This document shows, in pieces, positions 8,546-17,506 of a stretch of 64,000 nucleotides of DNA (position 1 is its first letter; every line of letters starts with the position of its first letter). The notes beneath the pieces were generated by a model. The model had not been told where the DNA came from. It saw nothing but the letters and a program-made list of their open reading frames with translations, and searched no databases. The stretch is from an uncultured Sphingomonadaceae bacterium (GTDB taxonomy: Bacteria; Pseudomonadota; Alphaproteobacteria; Sphingomonadales; Sphingomonadaceae). The stretch lies in assembly GCA_947258815.1 (NCBI GenBank), contig CAMYJW010000030.1, positions 124,001 to 188,000 of the forward strand, written 5' to 3'. The position numbers and the translations under genes were made by a program.

Positions 8546-9469
8546 ATGGCCACCGCCAACACCAATGCTGCGCCCTTGGCGGACAGCTATGTGCTAGGGA
8601 TCGATTTCGGATCGACCACGGGCAAGGCGGTTATTCTCAATCACAACGGCGACATCGTTGCTGCGCAGGTTTCGTCCAAAGGCGCCGTCAGCGACGAAGG
8701 CGTGAAGGATGCGCTTGCCGCCGCGCTGAGCGAAGCGAACATCACGGTTGATCGGATCAGCCGCACGGTCAGCACCGGATATGGGCGACGCATGCTCGAC
8801 ATTGCCGACCGCTCAATCACCGAAATCACCTGCCACGCGCGCGGCGCGGTGCATTTATCGCCCGATGCGCGGCTGGTGATCGATATCGGCGGCCAGGACA
8901 GCAAGGTTATCGCGGTGGATGCCAATGGCCTTGTCGCGCGGTTCGCGATGAACGATCGCTGTGCGGGTGGCACCGGCAAATTTCTTGAAACACTGGCACG
9001 CGCGGTCAACGTTGAACTGGATGAGATGGGACCGATCGCGATGGAAGCGAAAAACGGCGTGCAAGTTTCCAGCATGTGCGCGACATTCGCCGAAACCGAA
9101 GTGATCGCTCTGCTCGCCGAGGGGCAACCCAAAGTGGAAGTGCTTGGCGGCGTCCATGCCGCGATGGCCAAGCGCACGCAAGGCCTGGTCGCGCGCGTCG
9201 GTGTGACGGAACCGGTAATCATGACCGGCGGCGTATCGCGCAACCCGGCGGCGGTCGCGCATATTGAAGACGCGATTGGCGCAAAAATCTCCATTCCACC
9301 CATGGCGCAAACGGCTGGCGCGCTGGGTGCCGCGCTATTCGCACTGGACGACCTTAACGAAATGAACGCGGCAGCGGCAAGCGCCGACGATGCGATCGAG
9401 AGCGAACTGATGACCGCCGAAATCGCGATGCAGGCCTGCAAGCCGGCCTGCTCAGGAACCCCGGACTGA
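8546..9469 (+). CDS. acyl-CoA dehydratase activase (BadF/BadG/HgdC-family ATPase)
   Basis: ASKHA-fold ATPase that injects a low-potential electron into the partner dehydratase at the cost of ATP. The 307 residues contain the phosphate loops DFGSTTGK (20-27) and DIGGQDSK (113-120), and the two cysteines that bridge the dimer's [4Fe-4S] cluster. These are C139 in RCAGGTGKFLE and C178 in SSMCATFAETEV, 39 residues apart as in characterised activators. The C-terminal tail adds C298 and C302, an extra pair not needed for the canonical cluster. It is separated by two bases from the catalytic subunit gene. No ferredoxin gene is nearby, so the electron donor must be encoded elsewhere. Confidence 0.92.
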   Translation: MATANTNAAPLADSYVLGIDFGSTTGKAVILNHNGDIVAAQVSSKGAVSDEGVKDALAAALSEANITVDRISRTVSTGYGRRMLDIADRSITEITCHARGAVHLSPDARLVIDIGGQDSKVIAVDANGLVARFAMNDRCAGGTGKFLETLARAVNVELDEMGPIAMEAKNGVQVSSMCATFAETEVIALLAEGQPKVEVLGGVHAAMAKRTQGLVARVGVTEPVIMTGGVSRNPAAVAHIEDAIGAKISIPPMAQTAGALGAALFALDDLNEMNAAAASADDAIESELMTAEIAMQACKPACSGTPD

Positions 9470-9516
9470 GCGCAAACCGCGCCGTTCCAATCCCAGAATT
9501 TACCAAGGAAACCCCT

Positions 9517-10299
9517 ATGACAATCGTCAAATCGCTTGAAGAGTCGCGCGTTCTTGTCGCTGGCGGTACGTCCGGCGTCGGACTGGCAACCGCACGCGCA
9601 TTTCTCGATGCGGGATCGCGCAAGGTAGCGATCATGGGCCGCAATGCCGAACGCGGAGAGAAAGCCCGCGATGGCCTTGCCTCTGCATATGCCGGAGCCG
9701 ACGTGATGTTCTTGCAGGCCGATGCAGGTGACGCGGACCAGGCTTCTGCCGCCTGTGAAACAATGGCGGGCAAATGGGGCGGCATCGATGTGATGGTGTG
9801 CAGCGTGGCTGCATCCTATGTACCGGCGCTGCTATTCAGGACGCCCGTGGAAGATATGGCCGGAATCCTCATGGGACAGGCTTTTCCCCCGATCCTGATG
9901 AGTAGACTGGTGCTTCCTTACATGCGCGATCAGAAATCCGGTGTGATCGTGAATGTCGCAAGCGATGCGGCTAAGGTTCCCACGCCCGGAGAAACCGTGA
10001 TCGGCGCGGGGATGGCCGCGATCGTTACCTTCTCCCGAACTCTGGCGATGGAAGCCAAGCGCGATGGCATCCGCGTCAACGCGATGACTCCCTCGCTGAT
10101 CGCCAATACACCCGTATATGACCGGGTAATGGACGATCCGTTCAGCGCAAAACTGTTCACCAGTGCATCAAAGCTCGCCAGTCTTGGCGTGGCCGAGCCC
10201 GAGGATCTGGCGGCAACGATCGTGTTTCTGGCTTCACCTGCCGCCGCAAAGCTTACCGGTCAGGCGATCAGCGTAAACGGCGGCATTTCCGCCGCCTGA
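9517..10299 (+). CDS. SDR-family protein lacking the YxxxK catalytic pair
   Basis: A 260-residue Rossmann protein with the nucleotide-binding AGGTSGVGLA (residues 15-24) and the C-terminal GQAISVNGG of short-chain dehydrogenases. At the active site, where classical SDRs have Tyr-x3-Lys, the sequence reads VIGAGMAA, so Tyr becomes Ile and Lys becomes Met. The Ser region NVASDAA is retained. It may bind NAD(P) without classical oxidoreductase chemistry, or use another mechanism. AAGGAAA lies before its ATG, 47 bases after the activase gene, so it is the likely fourth gene of the dehydratase operon. Confidence 0.82.
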   Translation: MTIVKSLEESRVLVAGGTSGVGLATARAFLDAGSRKVAIMGRNAERGEKARDGLASAYAGADVMFLQADAGDADQASAACETMAGKWGGIDVMVCSVAASYVPALLFRTPVEDMAGILMGQAFPPILMSRLVLPYMRDQKSGVIVNVASDAAKVPTPGETVIGAGMAAIVTFSRTLAMEAKRDGIRVNAMTPSLIANTPVYDRVMDDPFSAKLFTSASKLASLGVAEPEDLAATIVFLASPAAAKLTGQAISVNGGISAA

Positions 10300-10314
10300 T
10301 CGCGCGACGCGCAT

Positions 10315-10329
10315 GCCGTGCAGCACGGC
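10315..10329. terminator. hairpin after dehydratase operon
   Basis: Perfect inverted repeat GCCGTGC-A-GCACGGC 16 bases after the SDR stop, followed by a second imperfect pair GATGCA/TGCATC. There is no T-run, so it is either a weak or Rho-assisted terminator or an operator for the TetR gene that follows. Confidence 0.35.
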
Positions 10330-10423
10330 GATGCATCCTCGCGCCGTGCATCAATGCATGGACAATATGCCCTGAGCGGGTCTATCGAGCACGAACTCAG
10401 TGTTCGGCAGGTGCAGATCGACT

Positions 10424-11137
10424 ATGGCAACTCGGGAAGACCGGACTTCGGCCAAAACGCGCTCACGCTTGCCCAGAGAGCGCAGAATGGCTGAAATCCT
10501 GCGCTGCGCAGAAGAAGTGATCGAGGAATACGGTTACGATCAGGCTGCGGTCGCGGAAGTTGCCAAACGTGCGGGCGTGGTTGAAGGCACCGTTTACCAC
10601 TATTTTGAAACGAAACGCGACCTCTATATCGCTGTCGCCGAAGCGTGGTATCGGCGCGTGCTTGATGCCAATCAGCCTACGCCTGCCAGCGGCAGCCTTT
10701 ACGATCGGCTGCGCGCGGCAATCAGATCGGAGCTGATGATCATCTGCGAAAGCCCGGCCGTCGTGCGCTTCATCCTGATGGAGCTTCGCCCCGATCCGGC
10801 TTTTCGCGACATGCAGATCTTCGCAATGAACCGCAAGCTGACCGCTGCACTCACGCGCGTGCTGAAAGACGGCATCGCGCGCGGCGAACTGGTTGACCAT
10901 ATCCCGCTTAGAGCCGTGCGCGACATGATCTTTGGCGGAATCGAACACCAGACATGGGCGTTTCTGCGCAATGAAGGCGATTTTTCCGTCGACGATGCCA
11001 CCGACGCGATCAGTTATGTGATTTACAACGGACTGAAACGCAGGCCGCCCGCTGCGGTTGAACACAGTCCAAGCCTTGATGAACGGGTTGAGACGCTGGA
11101 GCGGATCGTAGCCTCTTCGCTGAACTCAAAAACCTGA
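10424..11137 (+). CDS. TetR/AcrR-family transcriptional regulator
   Basis: A roughly 237-residue repressor-type protein. The N-terminal helix-turn-helix is VAEVAKRAGVVEGTVYHYF, followed by the typical K-R-D-L-Y/I-A-V-A region; the C-terminal domain would bind a small ligand, often an acyl-CoA in catabolic clusters. The start is uncertain: a GTG at 10400 and an ATG at 10487 are also in frame, and 10424 has only a weak AGGTG upstream. It lies downstream of the dehydratase operon in the same direction and converges with the next CoA ligase. It is the nearest candidate regulator of the operon. Confidence 0.85.
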   Translation: MATREDRTSAKTRSRLPRERRMAEILRCAEEVIEEYGYDQAAVAEVAKRAGVVEGTVYHYFETKRDLYIAVAEAWYRRVLDANQPTPASGSLYDRLRAAIRSELMIICESPAVVRFILMELRPDPAFRDMQIFAMNRKLTAALTRVLKDGIARGELVDHIPLRAVRDMIFGGIEHQTWAFLRNEGDFSVDDATDAISYVIYNGLKRRPPAAVEHSPSLDERVETLERIVASSLNSKT

Positions 11138-11160
11138 GCCACAACCCGCTTCGTGCGGAC

Positions 11161-12771
11161 CTACTGGTCCTTCAGCGCATCTCCGTGGCGATCGCGGATG
11201 GTCTTCTTGTCTATCTTGCCCGTGGCTGTCATCGGCACATCTTCAAAGAAGATCTTGTCCGGCATCCACCAGCTGGCCACCTTGCTTTCAAGATAGGCCC
11301 GCACTTCACCTTCATCCAGCGTTTCGCCATCGTGCGCCTCGATCAGCATGATCGGTCGTTCTTCCCACTTGGGATGATAGACTCCCGCCACAGCGGCAAC
11401 TTTCACGCCGGGACAGCCAGTGGCCGCATTTTCCAGATCGATCGAACTGATCCATTCGCCGCCAGACTTGATCACGTCCTTCTTGCGATCGGTGATCCGC
11501 ATGAAGCCAAGCTCGTCGATCGTGGAAATATCTCCGGTATCGAACCAGCCATTGTCACCACACGCGCTTTCCTCGGCCCGGTAATATCGCTCCAGCACCC
11601 ATGGCCCGCGCACCATCAGCGCGCCATCGGCCACGCCGTCATTGGGCAGATCCTTGCCATCATCGTCAACGATCTTCATCTCGATGCCGAACATCATCCG
11701 GCCTTGCCGGGTCCATATCTGTTCGTTTTCCGCGTCGCGACCACGCGCGGCCAGAGCAGGCGTCGATGTGGAGACAACACCCAGCGGGCTGGTTTCGGTC
11801 ATGCCGTAAATCTGCTGAACCGTGACACCCAGCTTATCGAAAGCCACAGCCATATCGCGCGGCACGGCAGACCCGCCGATAATCACACGCTGCAAGGTTC
11901 CGGGCGATCCGCCAGTCTTCTCCAGATGATCGAGATACATCGTCCAGATCGTCGGCACGCCGCCTGAGAACGTCACCCCTTCGCTTTCGATCAGGGCCTG
12001 CAGACTGGCGCCGTCATACTTGTCGCATGGGAACACGAACTTCACGCCGTTAATCGCGCCGGCAAACGGCAAACCCCAGGCGGTCGCATGATAAAGCGAC
12101 TGGCAAGGCATCACCACGTCGAACGCGGAAAATCCCAGCGCCCCGCTCAACCCCGCGGCAAATCCATGCAGCACCACCGACCGATGCGAGTAGAGAACGC
12201 CCTTGGGATCACCTGTCGTGCCAGAGGTGTAACACAGGAACGCCGCGGTATTTTCGTCCATTTCCGGCCAGTCGAACGTTTCCGGCTGGCCCGAGATCAG
12301 ATCTTCATACCCCTCAAATCCATCGGGCGTGCGCTCACTGTCGGTCAGCGTGATGACTTTCTCGACAGTCTCAAGCTTGTCGGCAATGCCGCGATATATA
12401 TCGACCATATTGCGGTCGAGCAGCAGCACCCGGCTTCCGGCATGATTGATTGTGTAAATCAGATGCTCATCGGGCAGCCGCGGATTGGCGGTGTGGGCGA
12501 CAAGCCCCATCCCCGGCGCCGCGTAAAACAGCTCGAAATGGCGGTGCGTGTTCCACGAAAGCGTACTGATCCTGTCACCCGCTTTCAGCCCCAGTCCGCT
12601 CAGCATGTTGGCGGCCTGAGCCACCCGCTTCGTCGTCGCCGCGTACGTGCTGCGCCAGATCGGCTCATCGACGTTTTTGGAAACGATCTCCTGCCCGGCA
12701 TGGGCAGTTGCTGCGAAACGAAGAATATCGATGATCGCCAGCTGGCGGTCCTGCATCAGTCCGGGAAGCAT
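11161..12771 (-). CDS. AMP-forming acyl-CoA synthetase (AlkK/medium-long chain type)
   Basis: A 536-residue adenylate-forming ligase with the P-loop [11 protein letters not shown] at 181-191, the YGMTETSP motif, WFDTGDIS, and C-terminal [10 protein letters not shown] carrying the catalytic Lys. The family activates medium or long-chain fatty or bulky acids to CoA thioesters. It is the last gene of the minus-strand ring-cleavage block, 32 bases after the meta-cleavage hydrolase, and probably processes an acid released by that hydrolase or the parent acid. Its end faces the TetR gene. Confidence 0.88.
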   Translation of the reverse strand: MLPGLMQDRQLAIIDILRFAATAHAGQEIVSKNVDEPIWRSTYAATTKRVAQAANMLSGLGLKAGDRISTLSWNTHRHFELFYAAPGMGLVAHTANPRLPDEHLIYTINHAGSRVLLLDRNMVDIYRGIADKLETVEKVITLTDSERTPDGFEGYEDLISGQPETFDWPEMDENTAAFLCYTSGTTGDPKGVLYSHRSVVLHGFAAGLSGALGFSAFDVVMPCQSLYHATAWGLPFAGAINGVKFVFPCDKYDGASLQALIESEGVTFSGGVPTIWTMYLDHLEKTGGSPGTLQRVIIGGSAVPRDMAVAFDKLGVTVQQIYGMTETSPLGVVSTSTPALAARGRDAENEQIWTRQGRMMFGIEMKIVDDDGKDLPNDGVADGALMVRGPWVLERYYRAEESACGDNGWFDTGDISTIDELGFMRITDRKKDVIKSGGEWISSIDLENAATGCPGVKVAAVAGVYHPKWEERPIMLIEAHDGETLDEGEVRAYLESKVASWWMPDKIFFEDVPMTATGKIDKKTIRDRHGDALKDQ

Positions 12772-12803
12772 ATCTCTCCTGCGTGTCTTTTTTTACAGCG
12801 CTT

Positions 12804-13640
12804 TTATAGCGCGATGTGTTTGAAGAACGGAATCACAAGCTCAACGAACCGTTCGCGCATTTCGATCTGCGTCCAGTGCCCGCAATTGCCGAATATGTGC
12901 AGTTCGCTGTTGGGGATCACTTCGCTGAAGCGGATAGACCGCTCAACCGGAACGATGACATCCTCGCGACCATGCACAAGCATCGTCGGATGTGGCATTT
13001 CGCGCAGTTTTTCGTCCGGCGCGGTCAATTCCGTCAGCCAGCGCTGGCGCGGTTCGGGAAACAGGCTGGAATATTTCTCATGCGCACCGGGCCGGATGCT
13101 CGCTTCATAACGCGAGCGCACGATCTCTTCTTTCACCAGACCGGGATCGTGTGCGAAAATGCGCATCAGATCACGCATATTATCAAGGCTTGGCTCATAG
13201 CCCCACACCGCATCGAGGCCCGCTGTCATCTGAAACTCGGACCGGCCCGCCGATCCCATCAGCACCAGACCGCCAACCCGATCAGGATGGCGCGTCGCTA
13301 TCGCAAGCGACAACGCCCCGCCATAGGAATTGCCCACAAGGTGCGCCTTCGCAATGCCCAGCGCATCCATGAAACCGATCAGATGGGCAACCCAGCGGTC
13401 CATCGAAAACCCGTTTATATCGTCGGGGAAATCGGTGTAGCCAAAGCCCAGCGTGTCTGGCGCATAACAGGTGAAATGCTGCGCAAAATCGGGGATCACG
13501 CCGCGCCAGTTCGCATATGCCGTCACCCCCGGCCCCGATCCGTGAATCAGGATCAGCGGCGGCCCGGAGCCGTCCATGATATAGTTGGTTGCGATACCGT
13601 CGACGTCAACGTTGAGGCCGATTTCAGGATTTTCACTCAT
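12804..13640 (-). CDS. meta-cleavage product hydrolase (BphD/XylF/HsaD-like)
   Basis: A C-C bond hydrolase that would split the ring-opened product of extradiol cleavage. The 278-residue protein has the hallmark HGSGPGVTAYANWR (33-46), which forms the oxyanion/dienoate pocket, the nucleophile Ser105 in GNSYGG, Asp227 in VHGREDV and His255 in GNCGHW. Length and motif spacing match the family. It lies 66 bases downstream of the dioxygenase beta subunit and in the same block as the extradiol dioxygenase that would make its substrate. Confidence 0.87.
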   Translation of the reverse strand: MSENPEIGLNVDVDGIATNYIMDGSGPPLILIHGSGPGVTAYANWRGVIPDFAQHFTCYAPDTLGFGYTDFPDDINGFSMDRWVAHLIGFMDALGIAKAHLVGNSYGGALSLAIATRHPDRVGGLVLMGSAGRSEFQMTAGLDAVWGYEPSLDNMRDLMRIFAHDPGLVKEEIVRSRYEASIRPGAHEKYSSLFPEPRQRWLTELTAPDEKLREMPHPTMLVHGREDVIVPVERSIRFSEVIPNSELHIFGNCGHWTQIEMRERFVELVIPFFKHIAL

Positions 13641-13706
13641 AGCTTCTCCTGCCGCACCTCGTTCGTGATTTCAAGCGCCTCTGACCAGCGCCCTCGCTCT
13701 GAGTAA

Positions 13707-14198
13707 TCACACAGAATAGACATCCAGCGGACACGGAATTCTGTCGTTCATCACAACGATGTAGCGCTTTGCAATCTTCAGCTCCGATCCCGTGCGGCGA
13801 AGAACGTGGGTCTGGCTGCCAAAGAAATGGTATTGCTGTTCAAGCCGGTGGCTGAACGACGCCCAGCTTGAACCGACTTCGATATCCCCGTCATCACGCT
13901 CTGCCACATCGCCTACGTTCACAAGGTGGGATGTGCGCGGCAGCGGTGTGGATGCAAGCGACTGGTCGGTCCTGATCCTGAAAACGCGATCTTCCAGTCC
14001 GGCGCGCGACCGGTAATAGATCAACGAAACCTGACTGTCGGGATCGGATGTCAGACTGCCATCATCCAGATAGCAGGGCAGCCAGTACTCCGCATCGGGC
14101 AGATACAGTTCCAGCCAATCATCCCAGCGCTTCTGATCCAGAAGCCAGCCTTCGCGCGCGATCAGGCGGGATGCCTCTGCAAACAGCGATTCAGACAT
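13707..14198 (-). CDS. ring-hydroxylating dioxygenase small (beta) subunit
   Basis: A 163-residue protein of the SnoaL-like NTF2 fold found in Rieske oxygenase beta subunits, of the BenB/AntB type. Features are an N-terminal LIAREGWLLDQKRWDDWLELY and the middle segment DAEYWLPCYLDD. Its start overlaps the alpha-subunit stop by eight bases and has a strong AGGAGG site within the alpha gene, so stoichiometric co-translation is expected. The beta subunit is structural in the hexameric terminal oxygenase. Confidence 0.9.
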   Translation of the reverse strand: MSESLFAEASRLIAREGWLLDQKRWDDWLELYLPDAEYWLPCYLDDGSLTSDPDSQVSLIYYRSRAGLEDRVFRIRTDQSLASTPLPRTSHLVNVGDVAERDDGDIEVGSSWASFSHRLEQQYHFFGSQTHVLRRTGSELKIAKRYIVVMNDRIPCPLDVYSV

Positions 14199-15552
14199 TC
14201 ACCGCCTCCTTGCCGCTCACGCCCTGATCGAGACCACGCGTCAGCAGTTCCTGCCAATAGTGATGCTGATTAAGATAGATCGCCTCATCCTGAAGCTGCG
14301 TTCCGGTGAATTTCGGCTCCAACCCAATGCTTGCTGCGCGTTCGTCGCCGCCTTCCACGATGTTGCGCGAACCGCGCGACACATCGCTCCATTCCATGTT
14401 GGTGGCGTGAAAGCCGCGCTGGCTGGCGTTGAAAGCCGCCACGTCATCGGGCGTCGCCATCCCGGTTGCATTGAAGAAATCTTCATACTGGCGAATGCGA
14501 TTGGCCCGCTCTTCCGGGGTATCGCTTTTCGGAGCGAAGCAGAATGTCAGAATTTCCGTCTTCTCGACCGAGATCGGCCGGATAAGACGAATCTGGCTGC
14601 TCATCTGATCCATGAAAAACACGTTTGGATACAGGCACAGGTTGCGCCAGCAGTTCACCATCCACCAGGCCTTGTCCTCTCCACAACGCGCCGCCAGCGC
14701 TTCCTGATGATTCCATGTCGCGCGGGTTTGCGGATTGGGCGACTGGTTCCACAGAACGACATGGCCGTTCTCCATGGCAAAGAATCCGCCGGGGAAATCA
14801 CTGAACCGGCCAACATCCATCGGCTTCACACGGGCGTTCGCGCCATCAATGTCCGCCCTGTTCTTGGTTGTGGCGACATAGTTCCCGTGGATCGAGTTGA
14901 TATGATAGCCATCAACCCCGTTTTCGGTTTGCAGCTTCCAGTTTCCGTCAAACGTATAAGCTTGCGGCCCCGGCACGATCTCGATCTCGTCATTCGGATC
15001 CTGATCGACAATCATGTCGATGAACACCTTGGCGCCACCAAGAAATTCTTCAAGATCGAGGACATCGTCAGACAGGCTGCCCCAGATGAATCCACGATAG
15101 CTTTCCAGACGCGCGATCCGCGAGAGATCGAGATCGGCTTTCTTGAAACTTTCGCCATAGCCCGCAGTCGGCGAATCTCCGAACGCCAGAAGCTTGCCGC
15201 CCGAACTGAATGTCCACGAATGGAACGGGCAGGTATGGCGCGCGGCGTTTCCGCATTTCGCCGTCTGCAACTGCGCGCCGCGATGCGAACAGGTGTTGAG
15301 GAAACCGGCAAGCTTGCCATCCTTGTCGCGGCTTATGATAACCGGCTGACGCCCCATCCGCGTTGTGAAGAAATCATTGGGATCGGGGATCTGCGATTCG
15401 TGACCCAGGAAAATCCAGTTGCCCTCGAAGATGTGTTTCATCTCCAGATCGAATAGTTCTTCATCCAGAAATGCCGATCTGTGAACGCGGAACAGGCCGC
15501 CTTCCTGATCTTCGTAAAGCATCCCGAGAATCTTGTCCTTGGTAACAGTCAT
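14191..15552 (-). CDS. ring-hydroxylating dioxygenase large (alpha) subunit, benzoate-dioxygenase-like
   Basis: Catalytic subunit that adds O2 across an aromatic double bond to form a cis-diol. The Rieske cluster motif is C88-x-H90, then 17 residues, then C108-x2-H111. The mononuclear iron site is H217 and H222 in DGYHINSIH, with a bridging Asp214 and a probable third ligand at Asp369/370. The SYRGFIWGSL and VDQ segments resemble BenA/AntA-type enzymes for aromatic carboxylates. The ATG at 15552 has a GAGAGGTGG site and is preferred over one 36 bases upstream. No reductase or ferredoxin partner is encoded in this window. Confidence 0.92.
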   Translation of the reverse strand: MTVTKDKILGMLYEDQEGGLFRVHRSAFLDEELFDLEMKHIFEGNWIFLGHESQIPDPNDFFTTRMGRQPVIISRDKDGKLAGFLNTCSHRGAQLQTAKCGNAARHTCPFHSWTFSSGGKLLAFGDSPTAGYGESFKKADLDLSRIARLESYRGFIWGSLSDDVLDLEEFLGGAKVFIDMIVDQDPNDEIEIVPGPQAYTFDGNWKLQTENGVDGYHINSIHGNYVATTKNRADIDGANARVKPMDVGRFSDFPGGFFAMENGHVVLWNQSPNPQTRATWNHQEALAARCGEDKAWWMVNCWRNLCLYPNVFFMDQMSSQIRLIRPISVEKTEILTFCFAPKSDTPEERANRIRQYEDFFNATGMATPDDVAAFNASQRGFHATNMEWSDVSRGSRNIVEGGDERAASIGLEPKFTGTQLQDEAIYLNQHHYWQELLTRGLDQGVSGKEAVNV

Positions 15553-15604
15553 AACCACCTCTCGCACACTGTCAGACCGGTTTTGCAAGCGGTCCGGCGT
15601 TCAC

Positions 15605-16453
15605 TCACTCTTCGCCCGACGGCTCATATTTCGCTGCGGCGTCATCGAATCTGGACCCTCGGCTCGCCTGCATTTTCGGGCGCCAGTAGGGCAATTTCGT
15701 CATCATTCCGCCGTCCACCACCAGCGACTGGCCGGTGATCATCGACGACATATCGGACGCGAAAAAGACGATCGCATCCGCCAGATCATCAGCCTCTGCC
15801 AGGCGCGGCAGCGGGGTTTCATCCGCAAACAGCTGAAACATCTCGCGCCCCATGGTCTTGCGCCCACGCGGTGTCAGCACGGCGCCGGGAACGACCACAT
15901 TGCAGCGCACATTGTCACGCCCGTATGTCGCGGCGATTTCCTTTGTCAGCTGATTGACCCCGGCCTTGGCGGCGGCATAGGCAGACAGGTCCGCGGTCGC
16001 ATGAAGCGACGAAAGCGAAGACACATTCACAATGCTGCCTCCGCCGCCCGCAATCATATGCGGCAGTGCGTATTTCGCCGTCAGCATCGTGGCCGTCAGA
16101 TGGCCTGAAATCGTTGTATTCCAGTCCTGCGTGCGCGCTTCAAGAACTTCGAAGTCAGGTGCGATCGTTCGCGGAATACCGGCGCTGTTCACAAGAATAT
16201 CAAGACGCCCCAATTCGCGCACCGTCCGATCAACCAGCGCGGCGATCTGCTCTTCTTCCAGGATATCGGTGCGGATGAAGGCCGCCTGCACACCGTTCGC
16301 GGCAAGCTCTTGAGATATCGCATGCCCGCGCGCCTCATCTACATCGGCTATCACAACACCCGCACCAAGCCCGGCAAGCTTGCGCACTGTTGCCTCGCCG
16401 ATGCCGGAGCTTCCCCCGGTAACGATGGCCACTTTGCCTGACAGATCGATCAC
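15605..16453 (-). CDS. SDR-family dehydrogenase, probable cis-diol dehydrogenase
   Basis: A 282-residue classical SDR: TGGSSGIGEA cofactor loop, NSAG, Ser in NVSSLSS and the catalytic Y-A-A-A-K. Lying directly upstream of the dioxygenase alpha subunit (52 bases) and downstream of the extradiol dioxygenase, it is best placed to rearomatise the cis-diol to a catechol, a role inferred from context. The reading frame begins with GTG (CTGTGATCGATC), preceded by a G-rich stretch. The C terminus has about 30 residues beyond the usual DGG end, which is longer than most family members. Confidence 0.82.
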   Translation of the reverse strand: MIDLSGKVAIVTGGSSGIGEATVRKLAGLGAGVVIADVDEARGHAISQELAANGVQAAFIRTDILEEEQIAALVDRTVRELGRLDILVNSAGIPRTIAPDFEVLEARTQDWNTTISGHLTATMLTAKYALPHMIAGGGGSIVNVSSLSSLHATADLSAYAAAKAGVNQLTKEIAATYGRDNVRCNVVVPGAVLTPRGRKTMGREMFQLFADETPLPRLAEADDLADAIVFFASDMSSMITGQSLVVDGGMMTKLPYWRPKMQASRGSRFDDAAAKYEPSGEE

Positions 16454-16516
16454 AGGCCCGTCCCCGCGCGCGCTTGCGCGCCCGCCAACAGCTGAAAAGC
16501 GCGCGTGCGGATTCCC

Positions 16517-17410
16517 CTAAAGCTCAACATCCAGCCCCATTCCTGTCGCTTCGGGACCGTGGCCGAAAATATCGAGATTGTGATACGCCTGCTGCGCTTC
16601 GGGCTTGCAGCCGCCCCAGCCCAGTTCCATGAGCCAGCCTGACGGCGTTGCCGAATAGAACGTCAGCGCCTTGTCATTCGCATGTTTGCCAAGTTGCAAC
16701 GCCACGGGAATTTCACGCCCGCGAATAATATCATGAGCCGCGCCCAGATCATTGATGTCGGTATATTCCAGCATCATGTGATTGAGCCGCTTGCCATCGG
16801 GCGGCACACCGAATGCCAGCGAATGCTGGCGATCGTTGCAGTGCATGAAGATCGGTTTCACCACGCCGCCCGGCGTTCCGAGGTGATACTCGATCGAGCC
16901 GGACAGGCCGAGCATCCGGTAAAAATCGTAACTCGCCCGAACATCGTTCGCGGCGATCAGGCAATGCCCCAGACCTGCGTTCCCGGTCACGAACCGGTCA
17001 TGCATGCGCCGCCCCGGATAGAAGGGAAAATGCATGTCGATTCTGGGGCCATAAAAAATTTCAACCGGCATTCCGGCCGGATCGTGCAGTTTTAGATGGC
17101 CAAGAACGCGCCTTTCCTCGTTCTCTTCAACTGTCGCCACGCGATATTCGACGCCGTTTTCGGTCAGCAGCGCCTCAAACGCCTGCAATTCCGGCTCCCC
17201 CGCGACGCGCCAGCCCATGAAGGACAGATCGTCTTCTTCGCCGATGTCCACCACGAAGCGATGATGCCAGTTGTCCATGCGCAGATAGAACCGGCCTGCC
17301 TCACCTTCATCGAGAACTTCCAGCCCTATGCATTGCGACGCATAATCTTTCCATGCATCGCCATCCGAAACAGTCAGCCCGACATAGCCAAGCTCAGTCA
17401 CCGCGACCAT
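16517..17410 (-). CDS. extradiol ring-cleavage dioxygenase, type I (BphC-like VOC)
   Basis: Fe(II) catechol-type meta-cleaving dioxygenase with two vicinal-oxygen-chelate domains. Positions fitting the BphC metal site are H149 (LGHC), H211 (LNHMM) and E262 (MELGW). The second-sphere residues H196 (RQHSLAF), H243 (GKHAND) and Y252 (FYSATPSG) are also present. At 297 residues it is the standard two-domain size. The ATG at 17410 is preferred over 17416 because GGAGG is nine bases away instead of three. Its upstream region carries the clearest palindromic operator candidate of the block. Confidence 0.92.
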   Translation of the reverse strand: MVAVTELGYVGLTVSDGDAWKDYASQCIGLEVLDEGEAGRFYLRMDNWHHRFVVDIGEEDDLSFMGWRVAGEPELQAFEALLTENGVEYRVATVEENEERRVLGHLKLHDPAGMPVEIFYGPRIDMHFPFYPGRRMHDRFVTGNAGLGHCLIAANDVRASYDFYRMLGLSGSIEYHLGTPGGVVKPIFMHCNDRQHSLAFGVPPDGKRLNHMMLEYTDINDLGAAHDIIRGREIPVALQLGKHANDKALTFYSATPSGWLMELGWGGCKPEAQQAYHNLDIFGHGPEATGMGLDVEL

Positions 17411-17480
17411 AAACATCCACCTCCAGATCGGTTATTATCACCGTTGCATAGCCGGTCTTCATCGCGGGCACGCCCCTTCC

Positions 17481-17506
17481 GACATGTCAGCATGTTAGAT
17501 GCTAAC
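17481..17506. promoter_or_regulatory. palindromic operator candidate before extradiol dioxygenase
   Basis: GACATGTC (palindrome) is followed five bases later by GTTAG-ATG-CTAAC, a perfect inverted repeat with five-base arms. It sits about 71 bases upstream of the dioxygenase start and downstream of the GntR gene. Related sequences occur before the 22121/22356 divergent pair and the 25864/26210 divergent pair, and a half-site occurs before the dehydratase operon. The rest of the 235-base gap between GntR and the dioxygenase holds no gene. The cognate regulator is not proven; the adjacent GntR protein is the first candidate. Confidence 0.55.

Noticed and set aside
5959..9469. Assignment as class I benzoyl-CoA reductase
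   Set aside because: That enzyme has two ASKHA subunits (BcrA and BcrD); only one activase gene is present, which fits dehydratases better. Not excluded, but not claimed.
12088..13110. Plus-strand open frame spanning the CoA ligase and hydrolase
   Set aside because: It crosses two well-supported minus-strand genes and lacks a ribosome site or domain.
14260..15456. Long plus-strand open frame opposite the dioxygenase alpha subunit
   Set aside because: The minus strand has an intact Rieske motif and iron site; the plus-strand product has no motif and an Arg/His/Ile-rich antisense composition.
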